The notes: generated by a model not told the origin, from the sequence alone. DNA of 64,000 bases from Staphylococcus pettenkoferi (GCF_002902685.1 NZ_PPRN01000064.1:1-64000); one strand, 5' to 3'; shown: positions 8,582 through 18,494, counted from the stretch's first letter. Numbers and translations are program-made.

Positions 8582-11044
8582 TCACTGTTTCACGAAATCG
8601 TAAGGTGTGACTTGGCCCATGTTAATCATCGGATCGATTTGGTAGATCGTTTCTTCGGTAAGTACGACAGATGATGAGTCTTTCTGAAAAGATTCAGCCT
8701 CTTGTTGCGTGGAATCAGCTGCTGCACTTTCTGTCGCTGTTTGTGACGCTTGATCTGGAGCGTCTGATTCATTCTCATCCGTTTCTGTAGTGATATTAAA
8801 GTACGATTGCACGATGTGGCGTAGTTGGGTCAACCGTGTTTGTCCTTGAGTAGTCAATCCAATATGGAAAGCTTCAGGGTCACCTAATAGCACAAGGGAT
8901 TGTTTCGCACGTGTAAGTCCAGTATAAAGGATTGGACGTTGTAACATGCGATAATATTGTTTCACCATAGGCATAATGACGATAGGAAATTCAGAGCCTT
9001 GTGATTTATGAATCGAAGTACAATACGCGTGTGTAAGCTCTAAGAAATCTTGTTTCGTAAAGATAATTTCGTTACCTTCAAAATCGACGATAATAATATC
9101 CTTATCGAGTTCGTTCTCTTTCGCCCAGAAGACACCAACGATGACGCCGATATCACCATTGAAGATATTATCGTTAGGTCGATTGACTAACTGTAAGACC
9201 TTATCTCCTTTACGGAAACTAACGTCCCCGAACGCGATTTCACGCTTATCATCAGATTTCGGATTGAGAATATCTTGTAGCACAGCATTTAATCTACGAA
9301 TTCCTGCTGAGCCTTTATACATCGGTGCGAGCACTTGAATGTCGCTCATATCATAACCTTTTCGTACAGCACTTTGCGCGACTTTCTCAACGATATTTGG
9401 AATTTGTTCCGTACCACATTGGATAAAATTACGGTCATGAAACTTCTGCGTTATATCGATTTGTTGACCTAATTTGATACGGTGCGCCAACTCAATGATA
9501 CTTGAGCCATCTTGTTGACGGTAAACCTCTGTTAGATTCACGCGAGGAATTGCTTGAGAATCAATGAGATCTTTAAATACTTGGCCAGGTCCTACTGACG
9601 GAAGCTGATCTTCATCACCTACGAAGATGATTTGCGCATCGAGTGGCACAGCATCCATAAACTGATGGAATAACCATGTATCCACCATCGACATTTCATC
9701 AATAATGATTAAGCTTGCATTGATCTCATTATCTAGAATGTCTTCAGGCTGTGTATCTTGATTCCAACCTATCAAGCGGTGAATTGTCATCGCTTCAAGT
9801 TGCGTCGCTTCAGCAAGGCGTTTCGATGCTCGACCTGTTGGCGCAGCTAGAACGATAGGATAATCATCTTCTTGATAGTCATCATAGTCTAATGACAGAT
9901 CATGTATCTCTGCATAAAGTTCCACTATTCCTTTGATAACTGTCGTCTTACCTGTCCCTGGACCACCAGTGAGTAGCATCACTTTAGAATTGATTGCTGT
10001 TTCTAGAGCTTCCTTTTGAGATTTCGCATAACTCACGCCTTGGCGTTCTTCAATTTCACCAATGTGCATTTGTAAATCAGATTGTTCGAAGTGTTCGAGC
10101 TTTTGCGTGTAAGAGTAATTTCGGTAAAGGTTTTGGCTACTCTTAAGCTCGGAATAGTATAAGCTCGGTACAGCTAATTCCTCTTCCTGTTGAATCATTT
10201 TATTTTCTTCTACGAGTTCTTGAACCATTTTACTAATGTGGTCGGGAGTAATTTCGGCCTCTTGAGGATCAGTCAACATATCTATCGCTTCGTCATAAAC
10301 TCTTGTCTTAGGCAAATATGTATGACCTTGCTTGATACAAGATTCCTCCAGCACGTAGAGAATTCCTGCTTTGAGACGCTCATCATCGTCATAAGCGATA
10401 CCCATCTTACGTGCGAGTGTGTCAGCTTTGTTAAAACCAATCCCTTTAACGTCATATACCAGGCGATAGGGTTCTTTCTCTATGATTGCTAATGTTTCAT
10501 CTAAGTAAGTTTGATAAATCGTCATAGCAAGTTTAGGTCCAAAGCCTAAATCATGTAAACGCACAATAATACGTTCTGTTTCTTGATTAGCTTGAATTTG
10601 TTCAGCAATTTGTTTACGTTTCTTCTTAGATAAGCCTGAAACCTTGTCTAAGACTGAAGCATCGTCAAGAATATCAGTAATAGCTGTTTCACCTAACGTA
10701 TTAACGATATTCTGTGCGGTCTTTTTACCTACACCTTTAAACAATTCACTTGAAAGATAACTCACGATGGCTTCTTTCGTTTGTGGCAACTCTTTCTCAA
10801 AGGTATCTGCCTTGAGTTGCTTACCATACTTGGGATGAGAGACGACTTGCCCCTTAAAGGTATAAACATCACCCTCAACGATATCCGGGAAGAAGCCGAC
10901 GACAGTAGCGAGATCATCTAAATCTTCATTCGTCTCAATCGTTTCCACTTTCAATACCGTATAGAAATTGTCCTTATTCTGAAATAAGATTGCGTCAATC
11001 GTGCCTTTAAGCATCGAATAGTTAAATAAAGTATCGTCAGCCAT
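8582..11044 (-). CDS. recD2: RecD2 family ATP-dependent DNA helicase
   Basis: SF1B 5'-3' helicase of the RecBC-independent RecD2 type, acting in DNA repair and replication fork maintenance. The 820-residue protein has an N-terminal OB-like part, helix-hairpin-helix repeats (about 95-215), Walker A GGPGTGKTT at 360-368, Walker B LIIIDEMSMVD at about 445-455, and C-terminal helicase motifs with YTGLTRAK. A Ser/Thr/Gln/Glu-rich low-complexity stretch precedes the last 25 residues. The ATG has a GGAGGGCG SD. It follows the TPR gene by 21 nt. Confidence 0.95.
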   Translation of the reverse strand: MADDTLFNYSMLKGTIDAILFQNKDNFYTVLKVETIETNEDLDDLATVVGFFPDIVEGDVYTFKGQVVSHPKYGKQLKADTFEKELPQTKEAIVSYLSSELFKGVGKKTAQNIVNTLGETAITDILDDASVLDKVSGLSKKKRKQIAEQIQANQETERIIVRLHDLGFGPKLAMTIYQTYLDETLAIIEKEPYRLVYDVKGIGFNKADTLARKMGIAYDDDERLKAGILYVLEESCIKQGHTYLPKTRVYDEAIDMLTDPQEAEITPDHISKMVQELVEENKMIQQEEELAVPSLYYSELKSSQNLYRNYSYTQKLEHFEQSDLQMHIGEIEERQGVSYAKSQKEALETAINSKVMLLTGGPGTGKTTVIKGIVELYAEIHDLSLDYDDYQEDDYPIVLAAPTGRASKRLAEATQLEAMTIHRLIGWNQDTQPEDILDNEINASLIIIDEMSMVDTWLFHQFMDAVPLDAQIIFVGDEDQLPSVGPGQVFKDLIDSQAIPRVNLTEVYRQQDGSSIIELAHRIKLGQQIDITQKFHDRNFIQCGTEQIPNIVEKVAQSAVRKGYDMSDIQVLAPMYKGSAGIRRLNAVLQDILNPKSDDKREIAFGDVSFRKGDKVLQLVNRPNDNIFNGDIGVIVGVFWAKENELDKDIIIVDFEGNEIIFTKQDFLELTHAYCTSIHKSQGSEFPIVIMPMVKQYYRMLQRPILYTGLTRAKQSLVLLGDPEAFHIGLTTQGQTRLTQLRHIVQSYFNITTETDENESDAPDQASQTATESAAADSTQQEAESFQKDSSSVVLTEETIYQIDPMINMGQVTPYDFVKQ

Positions 11045-11065
11045 TCAAGTCGCCCTCCTTTCTCT

Positions 11066-11722
11066 TTAAAGTTGTTCAAAGGTTTGTAGTGCATGTTGAC
11101 TCATGTGATGCTCAGGATTGATGTTAACTGCACGTTGGAAGTAATCCATAGCGAGCGCTTTATCTTCAGTGAGCATATACTGTGCGAGTCCAAGATTGTA
11201 AAGCGCATCCACATGTTTCTCGTCTAGTTCAAGCACGTGTTGGAGTTGAGTAACTGCTTGCTCATACAATTCCAAGTGACAGAGGACGAGTCCATATTGA
11301 AACTGAACTTCAACGTCTCCTTCGTCATCTAATTCAGCTGCACGCATGAGATATGGCATTGCTTCCTTATGTGCGCCAAGCTGATTAAATGACATGCCAA
11401 TCATATAGTTGGTATCCACTTGGTGTACTTTAGGAGATTGAAGTGCTTGTTGATATAACTTAATCGCTTCGTTAAAACGCCCTTCGTTGTAGTAAACATT
11501 AGCAAGATTGTAAAATACTGCAGCATTCTCAGGGTCAAGTACGAGTGCACGCTGGAAAAATTTTTCTGCTTTTTCTACTTCCCCAGTTTCAGCGATGAGA
11601 ATACCAGCATTAATGTAGTTCTCTATTTCTTTAGGATTACGTTCGATATTATTAAATAGCGCTTGTAAAGCTTGTTCTATTTCACCTTTTTTTATAAGTT
11701 CATAAATCTTTTCTTGTTCCAC
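11066..11722 (-). CDS. tetratricopeptide repeat protein (YrrB-like)
   Basis: Soluble protein of about 218 residues made almost entirely of TPR units, such as AERFFQRALVLDPENAAVFY-type and YNLANVYYNEGRFNEAIKLY-type repeats (about five). TPR arrays scaffold protein-protein contacts; the partner is unknown. Two in-frame GTG codons are possible: 11728 lies 2 nt after GAGG, while 11722 lies 8 nt after it, so I choose 11722. A similar gene sits between mnmA and recD2 in other Firmicutes, probably co-transcribed with recD2. Confidence 0.87.
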   Translation of the reverse strand: MEQEKIYELIKKGEIEQALQALFNNIERNPKEIENYINAGILIAETGEVEKAEKFFQRALVLDPENAAVFYNLANVYYNEGRFNEAIKLYQQALQSPKVHQVDTNYMIGMSFNQLGAHKEAMPYLMRAAELDDEGDVEVQFQYGLVLCHLELYEQAVTQLQHVLELDEKHVDALYNLGLAQYMLTEDKALAMDYFQRAVNINPEHHMSQHALQTFEQL

Positions 11723-11787
11723 AAACACTACCTCATTTCATTAGGTCTTTGGTTCTATTCTACAATAACAATTTCATAAAAAGAAAG

Positions 11788-11829
11788 GGAGAGCAGGACA
11801 GAAATCTTTGATTTCGTAGTCCTGTCTCC
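11788..11829. repeat. hairpin repeat module, copy 1
   Basis: A long near-perfect inverted repeat: GGAGAGCAGGAC and GTCCTGTCTCC arms around ACAGAAATC-TTT-GATTTCGTA. On the minus strand it is followed by CTTTCTTTTT, so it may also act as a terminator. The core recurs in inverted orientation inside the repeat element at 18245-18284, which marks it as a dispersed intergenic module. Confidence 0.7.
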
Positions 11830-11845
11830 GCAATTCAAAGATTAA

Positions 11846-11883
11846 GGTTCGAAAAAGTATTATGAACCTTACCTTTTCGAACC
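11846..11883 (-). terminator. hairpin downstream of mnmA
   Basis: GGTTCGAAAA and TTTTCGAACC form a 10-bp perfect stem around an 18-nt loop, 40 nt past the mnmA stop. The T run after it is short, so termination is likely but not certain. Confidence 0.6.
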
Positions 11884-11922
11884 CAAATTTTAAAATATTA
11901 AGTACGTTTTTAACTTAACTTC

Positions 11923-13035
<1,113 letters not shown>

Positions 13036-14178
13036 CTAGACTTCCTCCTTTTTAAACTTATGATAAATCTTGTGAAGTTCTGCTACGACTTGTTTAATTT
13101 CACGTTCAGTCGTCATTTCGCTAAAACTGAATCGGATAGAGTGGAATGCGCGTTCTTTATCATACATGGCTGAGATGACATGGGAAGGATCAGTTGAACC
13201 TGCAGTACAAGCTGAACCTGAAGAAACATAAATATTCGCTAAATCTAATAAGGTAAGCAACGTTTCTACATCAATAAATGGGAAGTATAAATTGACGATG
13301 TGCCCTGTTGTTTCAACCATAGAACCATTGAGTTCAAATGGAATCGCACGATCTTGTAAAGCAACTAAAAATTGATTTTTTAAATTCATCAAATGTAGAT
13401 TATTGTCATCTAATTCGTCCGTAGCCGTTTTTATTGCTTCACTGAGTCCGACAATTTGTGGAATATTCTCCGTACCTGCACGACGTTTAACTTCTTGTTC
13501 CCCGCCAAGTTGGCTAAACTGAATGTCCGTGCCATTTTTAACTAATAAAGCGCCGACGCCTTTAGGTCCACCAAACTTATGAGCAGTCAAACTCATCGTA
13601 TCGATGTCTAGCTCGTGAAAGTCGACGGGTAAATGCCCTATCGCTTGTACAGCATCCACATGGAAATAAATATCTCTGTCTTGAAGTAAATGGTCAATAT
13701 CAAACATTGGCTGAACTGTTCCTACTTCGTTGTTTACAAACATGATTGATACGAGAATCGTCTCTTCAGTTAAAGCAGATTCAAGTTGTTGTAAATCAAC
13801 AAGACCTTCCTCATTCACGTCTAAATACGTGACCTTGAATCCTTCTTTCTCGAGTTGCTCAAACACATGCAGAACAGAATGGTGTTCAATCTTCGTTGTA
13901 ATAAGATGATTCCCTTTATGTCGATTCGCATAAGCGAGCCCTTTGATTGCAGTATTATTAGATTCAGTGGCACCACTCGTAAAGATGACCTCGTTAGGTT
14001 GTGCGCCTAACTTCTCCGCTACTGTACGACGTGCGTCATCTAAATACTTACGTGCATCTCTACCTATATTATGGATAGAAGACGGATTACCATAATGATT
14101 CTGATAAATATCCATCATCGCTTCAACAACATTTGGCTTTACTGGAGTTGTAGCAGCGTAATCAAGATAAATTCCCAT
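13036..14178 (-). CDS. cysteine desulfurase (IscS/NifS family)
   Basis: PLP enzyme that takes sulfur from cysteine as a persulfide; in this setting the likely acceptor is MnmA. The 380-residue protein has PLP lysine K201 in LTAHKFGGPKG, a PLP-phosphate segment TSGATESNN at about 67-75, and the catalytic cysteine C324 in SSGSACTAGS. The ATG has GGAGTG about 9 nt upstream. It is the first gene of a tight pair with mnmA (TAG/TTG junction). A symbol such as yrvO or iscS is possible, but I leave it open. Confidence 0.93.
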   Translation of the reverse strand: MGIYLDYAATTPVKPNVVEAMMDIYQNHYGNPSSIHNIGRDARKYLDDARRTVAEKLGAQPNEVIFTSGATESNNTAIKGLAYANRHKGNHLITTKIEHHSVLHVFEQLEKEGFKVTYLDVNEEGLVDLQQLESALTEETILVSIMFVNNEVGTVQPMFDIDHLLQDRDIYFHVDAVQAIGHLPVDFHELDIDTMSLTAHKFGGPKGVGALLVKNGTDIQFSQLGGEQEVKRRAGTENIPQIVGLSEAIKTATDELDDNNLHLMNLKNQFLVALQDRAIPFELNGSMVETTGHIVNLYFPFIDVETLLTLLDLANIYVSSGSACTAGSTDPSHVISAMYDKERAFHSIRFSFSEMTTEREIKQVVAELHKIYHKFKKEEV

Positions 14179-14376
14179 GTTTAAGACACTCCAATCTATA
14201 TTCTTAACGCTACTATAATAGCACCTCTATACTTAAATTTCTACCGGCCTGTTTTAGTCATTATTGTAATATCTACCGTGTGTATAGGTAAAATGCTCTA
14301 ACTTGAGCAAGTTAATATCTGAGTTATTGGGGAATTGTTAAAATATGTATATGCATTTAAATGAGGAGGATATCAA

Positions 14377-15384
14377 TTGAAAAATATGAAACTATCCGCT
14401 TTAAACTTAGTGCCTATTCGTCAAGGTCAAACAGATCGCGACGCAATTAATGATATGGTGTCTCTAGGCCAACATCTTGAATCGCTTAATTATGAACGCT
14501 ATTGGATAGCGGAACATCACAATGCGCCTAATCTTGTCAGTTCGGCGACAGTATTACTGATTCAACATATTCTAGAACATACATCTTCAATGCGTGTAGG
14601 TTCTGGCGGTATCATGTTACCGAACCATGCGCCACTTATCGTAGCTGAACAATTTGGTACGATGGAGACGATGTTCCCAGATCGCGTTGACTTAGGTTTA
14701 GGACGTGCACCGGGTACAGATATGATGACAGCTAGTGCTTTACGTCGTGATCAGCACAACGGCGTGTACGAATTTCCTGAAGAAGTCGAACAGTTAGAAA
14801 CGTATTTCGGCCCTGCAAATCAACAAGCGTATGTTAGAGCTTATCCTGCTGTAGGTAAAAATGTGCCTTTATATATTCTAGGTTCTTCTACCGACTCTGC
14901 ACATCTTGCAGCGCGCAAAGGTTTGCCGTATGTCTTCGCGGGACACTTTGCGCCACAACAGATGAAAGAAGCAATTGAAATTTATAAAGAGCTCTTTGAA
15001 CCTTCCGAGCATCTCGCAGAACCCTATGTTATCGTGTGTCTGAATGCAATCGTTGCAGAGACTGACGAGCGCGCAGAGTACTTAGCTACGACACAAGCAC
15101 AAACGATGATTAGCATCGTGCGCGGTCGTATGCAACCGGTTCAACCACCTACAGATGATTTACAAGGCCTACTCACTCCGAGAGAGTATGAAATGGCGAA
15201 ACAGCGTTTAGCACAATCACTTATCGGTTCTGAAGAAACGGTTAAACAGAAATTTGAGGAGTTTGAAGCGACTTATGGAGAAGTTGACGAACTTATGGCA
15301 GTTAGCTATATCTATGACCAAGAAGCACAACATGAGTCGTATGAGCGCTTAATGAATATCTTTAATAGTAAAGATGACAAATAA
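14377..15384 (+). CDS. LLM class flavin-dependent oxidoreductase (luciferase-like)
   Basis: 335-residue bacterial luciferase-like monooxygenase, group 1 type, which would use FMNH2 and O2; the substrate is unknown. Typical segments are ERYWIAEHHN (about 41-50), SSMRVGSGGIMLPNHAPL, and FPDRVDLGLGRAPGTD. It starts at a TTG 7 nt after GAGGAGG; an ATG nine bases on is too far from the SD. It is a single + strand gene, divergent from the desulfurase and closed by a strong terminator. Confidence 0.88.
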   Translation: MKNMKLSALNLVPIRQGQTDRDAINDMVSLGQHLESLNYERYWIAEHHNAPNLVSSATVLLIQHILEHTSSMRVGSGGIMLPNHAPLIVAEQFGTMETMFPDRVDLGLGRAPGTDMMTASALRRDQHNGVYEFPEEVEQLETYFGPANQQAYVRAYPAVGKNVPLYILGSSTDSAHLAARKGLPYVFAGHFAPQQMKEAIEIYKELFEPSEHLAEPYVIVCLNAIVAETDERAEYLATTQAQTMISIVRGRMQPVQPPTDDLQGLLTPREYEMAKQRLAQSLIGSEETVKQKFEEFEATYGEVDELMAVSYIYDQEAQHESYERLMNIFNSKDDK

Positions 15385-15431
15385 TAGTATATGTGTGAAC
15401 GAAATGAAGTGGCTTTATTCACTTTAAACAC

Positions 15432-15482
15432 AAAAACCGTCAATTTCCTGAGTTACGACTCAACAGAAATTGACGGTTTTTA
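15432..15482. terminator. bidirectional terminator
   Basis: AAAAACCGTCAATTTC and GAAATTGACGGTTTTT form a 16-bp perfect stem around a loop of about 18 nt. A/T tracts on both sides allow termination of the + strand oxidoreductase and of the minus-strand small stress genes. Confidence 0.9.
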
Positions 15483-15538
15483 ATGTAAGAAGAAGCAATG
15501 ATATAACCACTTCTTAAAACGTTTAGACGTTTGAAAGA

Positions 15539-15700
15539 TTATTTATCTTTCTTGTCTTTTTTGTCGTCTTTTTTATCTTCACCTGTAACGGAATCAATTT
15601 TATCGCTTACTTCTTTCGCTTTATCATTGTCCGTTTTCTTTAAAGTGTCTGATACGTTTTTAGCTGCATCTTTGGCTTTATCTAAGAAATTTTCACTCAT
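15539..15700 (-). CDS. small charged hypothetical protein (53 aa)
   Basis: A 53-residue gene read directly from the sequence. The product starts MSENFLDKAKDAAKNVSD and ends in a Lys/Asp-only tail (EDKKDDKKDKKDK). The SD AAAGGAG lies 9 nt before the ATG, which is strong support. It resembles CsbD-like small hydrophilic stress proteins in composition and lies 27 nt after the csbD-family gene, so both are probably read from the same sigma-B promoter. The function is unknown. It overlaps a spurious antisense frame. Confidence 0.75.
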   Translation of the reverse strand: MSENFLDKAKDAAKNVSDTLKKTDNDKAKEVSDKIDSVTGEDKKDDKKDKKDK

Positions 15701-15727
15701 TATAGATAACTCCTTTCGATTAGTACA

Positions 15728-15910
15728 TTACTTAGTGAATTTATCAATCACTTCAGTTGCTTTATCTTTCGCGTTTTCCACGAATTCTTTAGCTTTGCCT
15801 GAAGCTTTATCCTCTTTACCAGAATTCTCTAAGTCTTTGTTGTCTGTAGCGTTACCTACTGTTTCTTTGATGTTACCTTTAGCTTGTTCGAATTTACTTT
15901 CGTCTGCCAT
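15728..15910 (-). CDS. CsbD family stress protein
   Basis: 60-residue hydrophilic protein beginning [19 protein letters not shown], the CsbD signature, with a [17 protein letters not shown] helix. CsbD was identified in B. subtilis as a general-stress protein; its molecular role is unknown. The ATG has a GGAGGAC SD. A well-matched sigma-B promoter lies about 35 nt upstream of the ATG, so induction by stress or stationary phase is likely. Confidence 0.9.
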   Translation of the reverse strand: MADESKFEQAKGNIKETVGNATDNKDLENSGKEDKASGKAKEFVENAKDKATEVIDKFTK

Positions 15911-15943
15911 TGCGATGTCCTCCTTCGTTGGTGTAATTCTTTT

Positions 15944-15968
15944 ATACCCCTATCTTTCAGATCTAAAC
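15944..15968 (-). promoter_or_regulatory. sigma-B type promoter for the csbD-family gene
   Basis: On the minus strand GTTTAG (15963-15968) and GGGTAT (15944-15949) are separated by 13 nt, an excellent fit to the staphylococcal/Bacillus sigma-B consensus GTTTAA-N12-15-GGGTAT. Confidence 0.85.
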
Positions 15969-16062
15969 ATCTTGATTTGTAAAAAATAGGATTTCTTAGC
16001 GATTAATGTTGTTCTCATGTGAATTATTAGTTTTGTTTAAGGACTTATCTAGCTACTATTTC

Positions 16063-16482
16063 TTAAATATAGAACATATAGCCATCTAAATTGTTTGTTT
16101 CTTTATACTCTGCTAAATACTTTAATGTTGTGTTATCTAGAACTTCTCTCACGGCATCACGCATACGGATCCACAATTGCTTTTGTGCTGGTGGTTCTGA
16201 TTCAATGCTTTCGACGAATGTAATCGGACCTTCAAGTAAGCGAATAATGTCACCTGCTTTAATTTCTTCAGCAGGGACACGAAGTTGATAGCCGCCTTTC
16301 GCTCCTCTCACACTGCGAATTAATCCCGCGTTACGCAATGGTCCGACTAATTGTTCTAGATACAAATCACTTAATTGATTCTCTTCTGCGATAGTTTTTA
16401 GAGAAACACAACCTTGGCCTTCTTTCTTAGCAAGGGAAATCATGAGTGTTAATCCATATCTGCCTTTTGTTGATATCTTCAT
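16063..16482 (-). CDS. cymR: Rrf2 family regulator CymR
   Basis: 139-residue Rrf2-type winged-helix repressor; in staphylococci and Bacillus CymR represses cysteine uptake and synthesis genes together with CysK. The N-terminal HTH is KGRYGLTLMISLAKKEG followed by IAEENQLSDLYLEQLV and a RGAKGGYQL wing. It has one cysteine (GCVSL), not the three-cysteine cluster of IscR/NsrR, so no Fe-S cluster is expected. The ATG has a GAGG SD. It is divergent from rarA. Confidence 0.93.
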   Translation of the reverse strand: MKISTKGRYGLTLMISLAKKEGQGCVSLKTIAEENQLSDLYLEQLVGPLRNAGLIRSVRGAKGGYQLRVPAEEIKAGDIIRLLEGPITFVESIESEPPAQKQLWIRMRDAVREVLDNTTLKYLAEYKETNNLDGYMFYI

Positions 16483-16538
16483 TTTATTACCTCACTTAGT
16501 TCGAATACTGTTGCAATCTATTGTATCATCTCAAACGT

Positions 16539-16547
16539 ATTATAACA
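16539..16547 (-). promoter_or_regulatory. extended -10 promoter of cymR
   Basis: TGTTATAAT on the minus strand is an extended -10 element, about 57 nt from the cymR ATG. No good -35 is visible. Confidence 0.5.
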
Positions 16548-16674
16548 TTTATCAACTGTAAGTGTCTGTTTGTGTTATAAAATAAATAAAAAAATTAAAC
16601 TGAACTCTAGGTCATACGGTTAATTTTACTCTACATAGCTGAACTTAAAATCATCTTCAACTCCCCTAGAGTAT

Positions 16675-16683
16675 GTTAAAATC
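16675..16683 (+). promoter_or_regulatory. extended -10 promoter of rarA
   Basis: TGTTAAAAT is an extended -10 element 23 nt before the rarA GTG. The short leader holds the SD GAAAGGTG. Confidence 0.5.
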
Positions 16684-16706
16684 ATAGCGAGAAAGGTGTG
16701 AATAAC

Positions 16707-17987
16707 GTGGCAAACGAACCATTAGCTTCCAGAATGCGTCCGAACAATATTGACGAAATCATTTCGCAACAGCATCTTGTTGGAGAAAAAGGTATTATAA
16801 GACGAATGGTCAAGACGCGTCAATTATCATCCATGATCTTCTATGGGCCTCCAGGTATAGGAAAGACGAGTATCGCCAAGGCAATTGCGGGAAGTACGGA
16901 ATATAAATTTAGACAGTTAAATGCGGTAACGAACACGAAGAAGGACATGCAAATGATTGTTGATGAAGCCAAGATGTCAGGCCAAGTCATCTTACTCTTG
17001 GATGAAATTCATCGACTAGATAAAGCGAAACAAGATTTCTTACTTCCTCATCTCGAGAACGGTAAAATCGTACTTATTGGAGCGACGACTTCCAATCCGT
17101 ATCATGCGATCAACCCGGCGATTCGTTCGCGTGCACAAATCTTTGAACTCTATCCTCTCGATGAGGATGATATCTATCGTGCTTTAGAACGGGCATTGCA
17201 TGATGAGACACGTGGATTAGGCAAATACAACGTTAAAGTTGATGACGAAGCGATGACGTATTTCGCTACGCAAAGTCAAGGTGATGTGCGCAGTGCGTTA
17301 AACGCTTTAGAACTCGCTGTCTTAAGTAGTGATGTTTCTCAGGATGATTTGCGTCATATTACATTACGAGATGCCGAAGACTGTTTACAACGTGGAGCGT
17401 TTCTAAGCGATAAAGATGGAGATATGCATTACGACGTGATGAGTGCCTTCCAAAAATCTATTCGTGGTAGCGATGTTAACGCAGCACTTCATTATCTTGC
17501 TCGTTTAATCGAAGCTGGCGATCTCCCTACGATTGTGCGTCGTTTGCTCGTGATTAGTTACGAAGATGTGGGGTTAGCTTCTCCAGGTGCTGGTCAGCGC
17601 ACTTTGGCTGCGATTGAATCTGCTGAACGTCTCGGATTTCCAGAAGCTCGAATTCCTCTCAGTCAAGCGGTTATTGAGTTGTCGTTGTCTCCGAAGTCGA
17701 ACTCCGCAATTACTTCGATAGATGCAGCACTAAGTGATATTAGAAAAGGCCAAGCGGGACAAATTCCAGATCATTTAAGAGATGGACATTATAGTGGTGC
17801 TAAGAAGTTAGGACGCGCGATAGGCTATCAATATCCACACAATCATGAAGGTGGCTTTGTTGCGCAACAATACCTTCCAGATAAGCTAAAAAATCGAATT
17901 TACTATGAACCTAAGACGACTTCGAAAAGTGAACAACAGTTTAAATCAGTACATGATAATATTCTTGCTGCTCAGAAAAAGTTGTGA
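16707..17987 (+). CDS. rarA: replication-associated recombination protein RarA (MgsA/YrvN family AAA ATPase)
   Basis: Clamp-loader-like AAA+ ATPase acting at stalled replication forks. The 426-residue protein has Walker A GPPGIGKTS, Walker B ILLLDEIHR, sensor 1 GATTSNP, the arginine-finger region INPAIRSRAQ, and the C-terminal MgsA domain (LSPKSNSA, DHLRDGHY). A GTG at 16698 is only 1 nt after AAAGG; the GTG at 16707, 8 nt after AAAGGTG, gives MANEPLASRMRP, the usual family N-terminus, so I use it. It is single and divergent from cymR. Confidence 0.95.
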   Translation: MANEPLASRMRPNNIDEIISQQHLVGEKGIIRRMVKTRQLSSMIFYGPPGIGKTSIAKAIAGSTEYKFRQLNAVTNTKKDMQMIVDEAKMSGQVILLLDEIHRLDKAKQDFLLPHLENGKIVLIGATTSNPYHAINPAIRSRAQIFELYPLDEDDIYRALERALHDETRGLGKYNVKVDDEAMTYFATQSQGDVRSALNALELAVLSSDVSQDDLRHITLRDAEDCLQRGAFLSDKDGDMHYDVMSAFQKSIRGSDVNAALHYLARLIEAGDLPTIVRRLLVISYEDVGLASPGAGQRTLAAIESAERLGFPEARIPLSQAVIELSLSPKSNSAITSIDAALSDIRKGQAGQIPDHLRDGHYSGAKKLGRAIGYQYPHNHEGGFVAQQYLPDKLKNRIYYEPKTTSKSEQQFKSVHDNILAAQKKL

Positions 17988-18014
17988 CAGTTCAATACTA
18001 TGTTAGTTCTATGA

Positions 18015-18339
18015 GCCTGGGACATTAATGGAATTTAACTTTTGAGATAAATAAAAAGTAATCTTAAAATAAATTCTTGAGTAAATTTTCAATGTGTACT
18101 CGAGACGCTTGATGGAACTAGACCACAACGAAAATCCATTCTTCGAGCTCTTTGAGCGAAAAGAATTAGTTGAGTGTGGTCCTACGCAGTAGAGATCTGG
18201 ATTCATAAGATGTTCAATTCTTATGAACCCTAGCTCTCCTTACGGGGGAAGCACTACGAAATCATAGATTTCTGTGCTTCTCCCAAGCAAGCGAGAGTTT
18301 TAACATTGAAAATAAATAAGTTTTAATTTTGTTCCAGGC
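18015..18339. repeat. 325-bp intergenic repeat element with terminal inverted repeats
   Basis: The region between rarA and mdh begins with GCCTGGGAC and ends with GTTCCAGGC, which pair at 8 of 9 positions. Inside are nested hairpins: GACCACA/TGTGGTC, GGATTCATAAGA/TCTTATGAACC, and the long module at 18245-18284. The left third (18015-18104) recurs at 30908-30985. I find no coding capacity. Staphylococci are known to carry intergenic repeats flanked by similar cctgggac ends. It may also serve as the rarA terminator. Confidence 0.7.
18245..18284. repeat. hairpin repeat module, copy 2
   Basis: GGGGAAGCAC and GTGCTTCTCCC arms enclose TACGAAATC-ATA-GATTTCT. Reverse-complemented, it shares ACAGAAATCT-n-TGATTTCGTAGT with the module at 11788-11829. 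Confidence 0.7.
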
Positions 18340-18485
18340 GCTTATCTCTATTTGATATCTAAGCGTTGCTTTCCTAATTTTACAATACACGAATTATAAA
18401 ATTGGCGTCGTTCATCCTCCCCTTTTATGAAAGGAATCAACCAATGTATTTTACACATAAGAAAGCCCTTACGCACTACAACCTA

Positions 18486-18494
18486 TGGTATAAT
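18486..18494 (+). promoter_or_regulatory. extended -10 promoter of mdh
   Basis: TGGTATAAT is a perfect extended -10 element (TGnTATAAT). It predicts a transcript start near 18501, inside the upstream part of the longest mdh reading frame, so translation must begin downstream of it. Confidence 0.7.

Noticed and set aside
14300-14313. AACTTG-AG-CAAGTT palindrome upstream of the LLM oxidoreductase
   Set aside because: Short and in AT-rich sequence with no placed promoter elements; not enough to call an operator.
15531-15989. 152-codon + strand open frame
   Set aside because: It is antisense to two small genes with good SD sequences and a sigma-B promoter; the translation is a Ser/Leu-rich mirror of Lys/Glu-rich genes and has no SD.
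18009-18206. 65-codon minus-strand frame in the rarA-mdh gap
   Set aside because: It lies within the hairpin-rich repeat element, has no SD, and the same DNA recurs at 30908-30985 without the frame.
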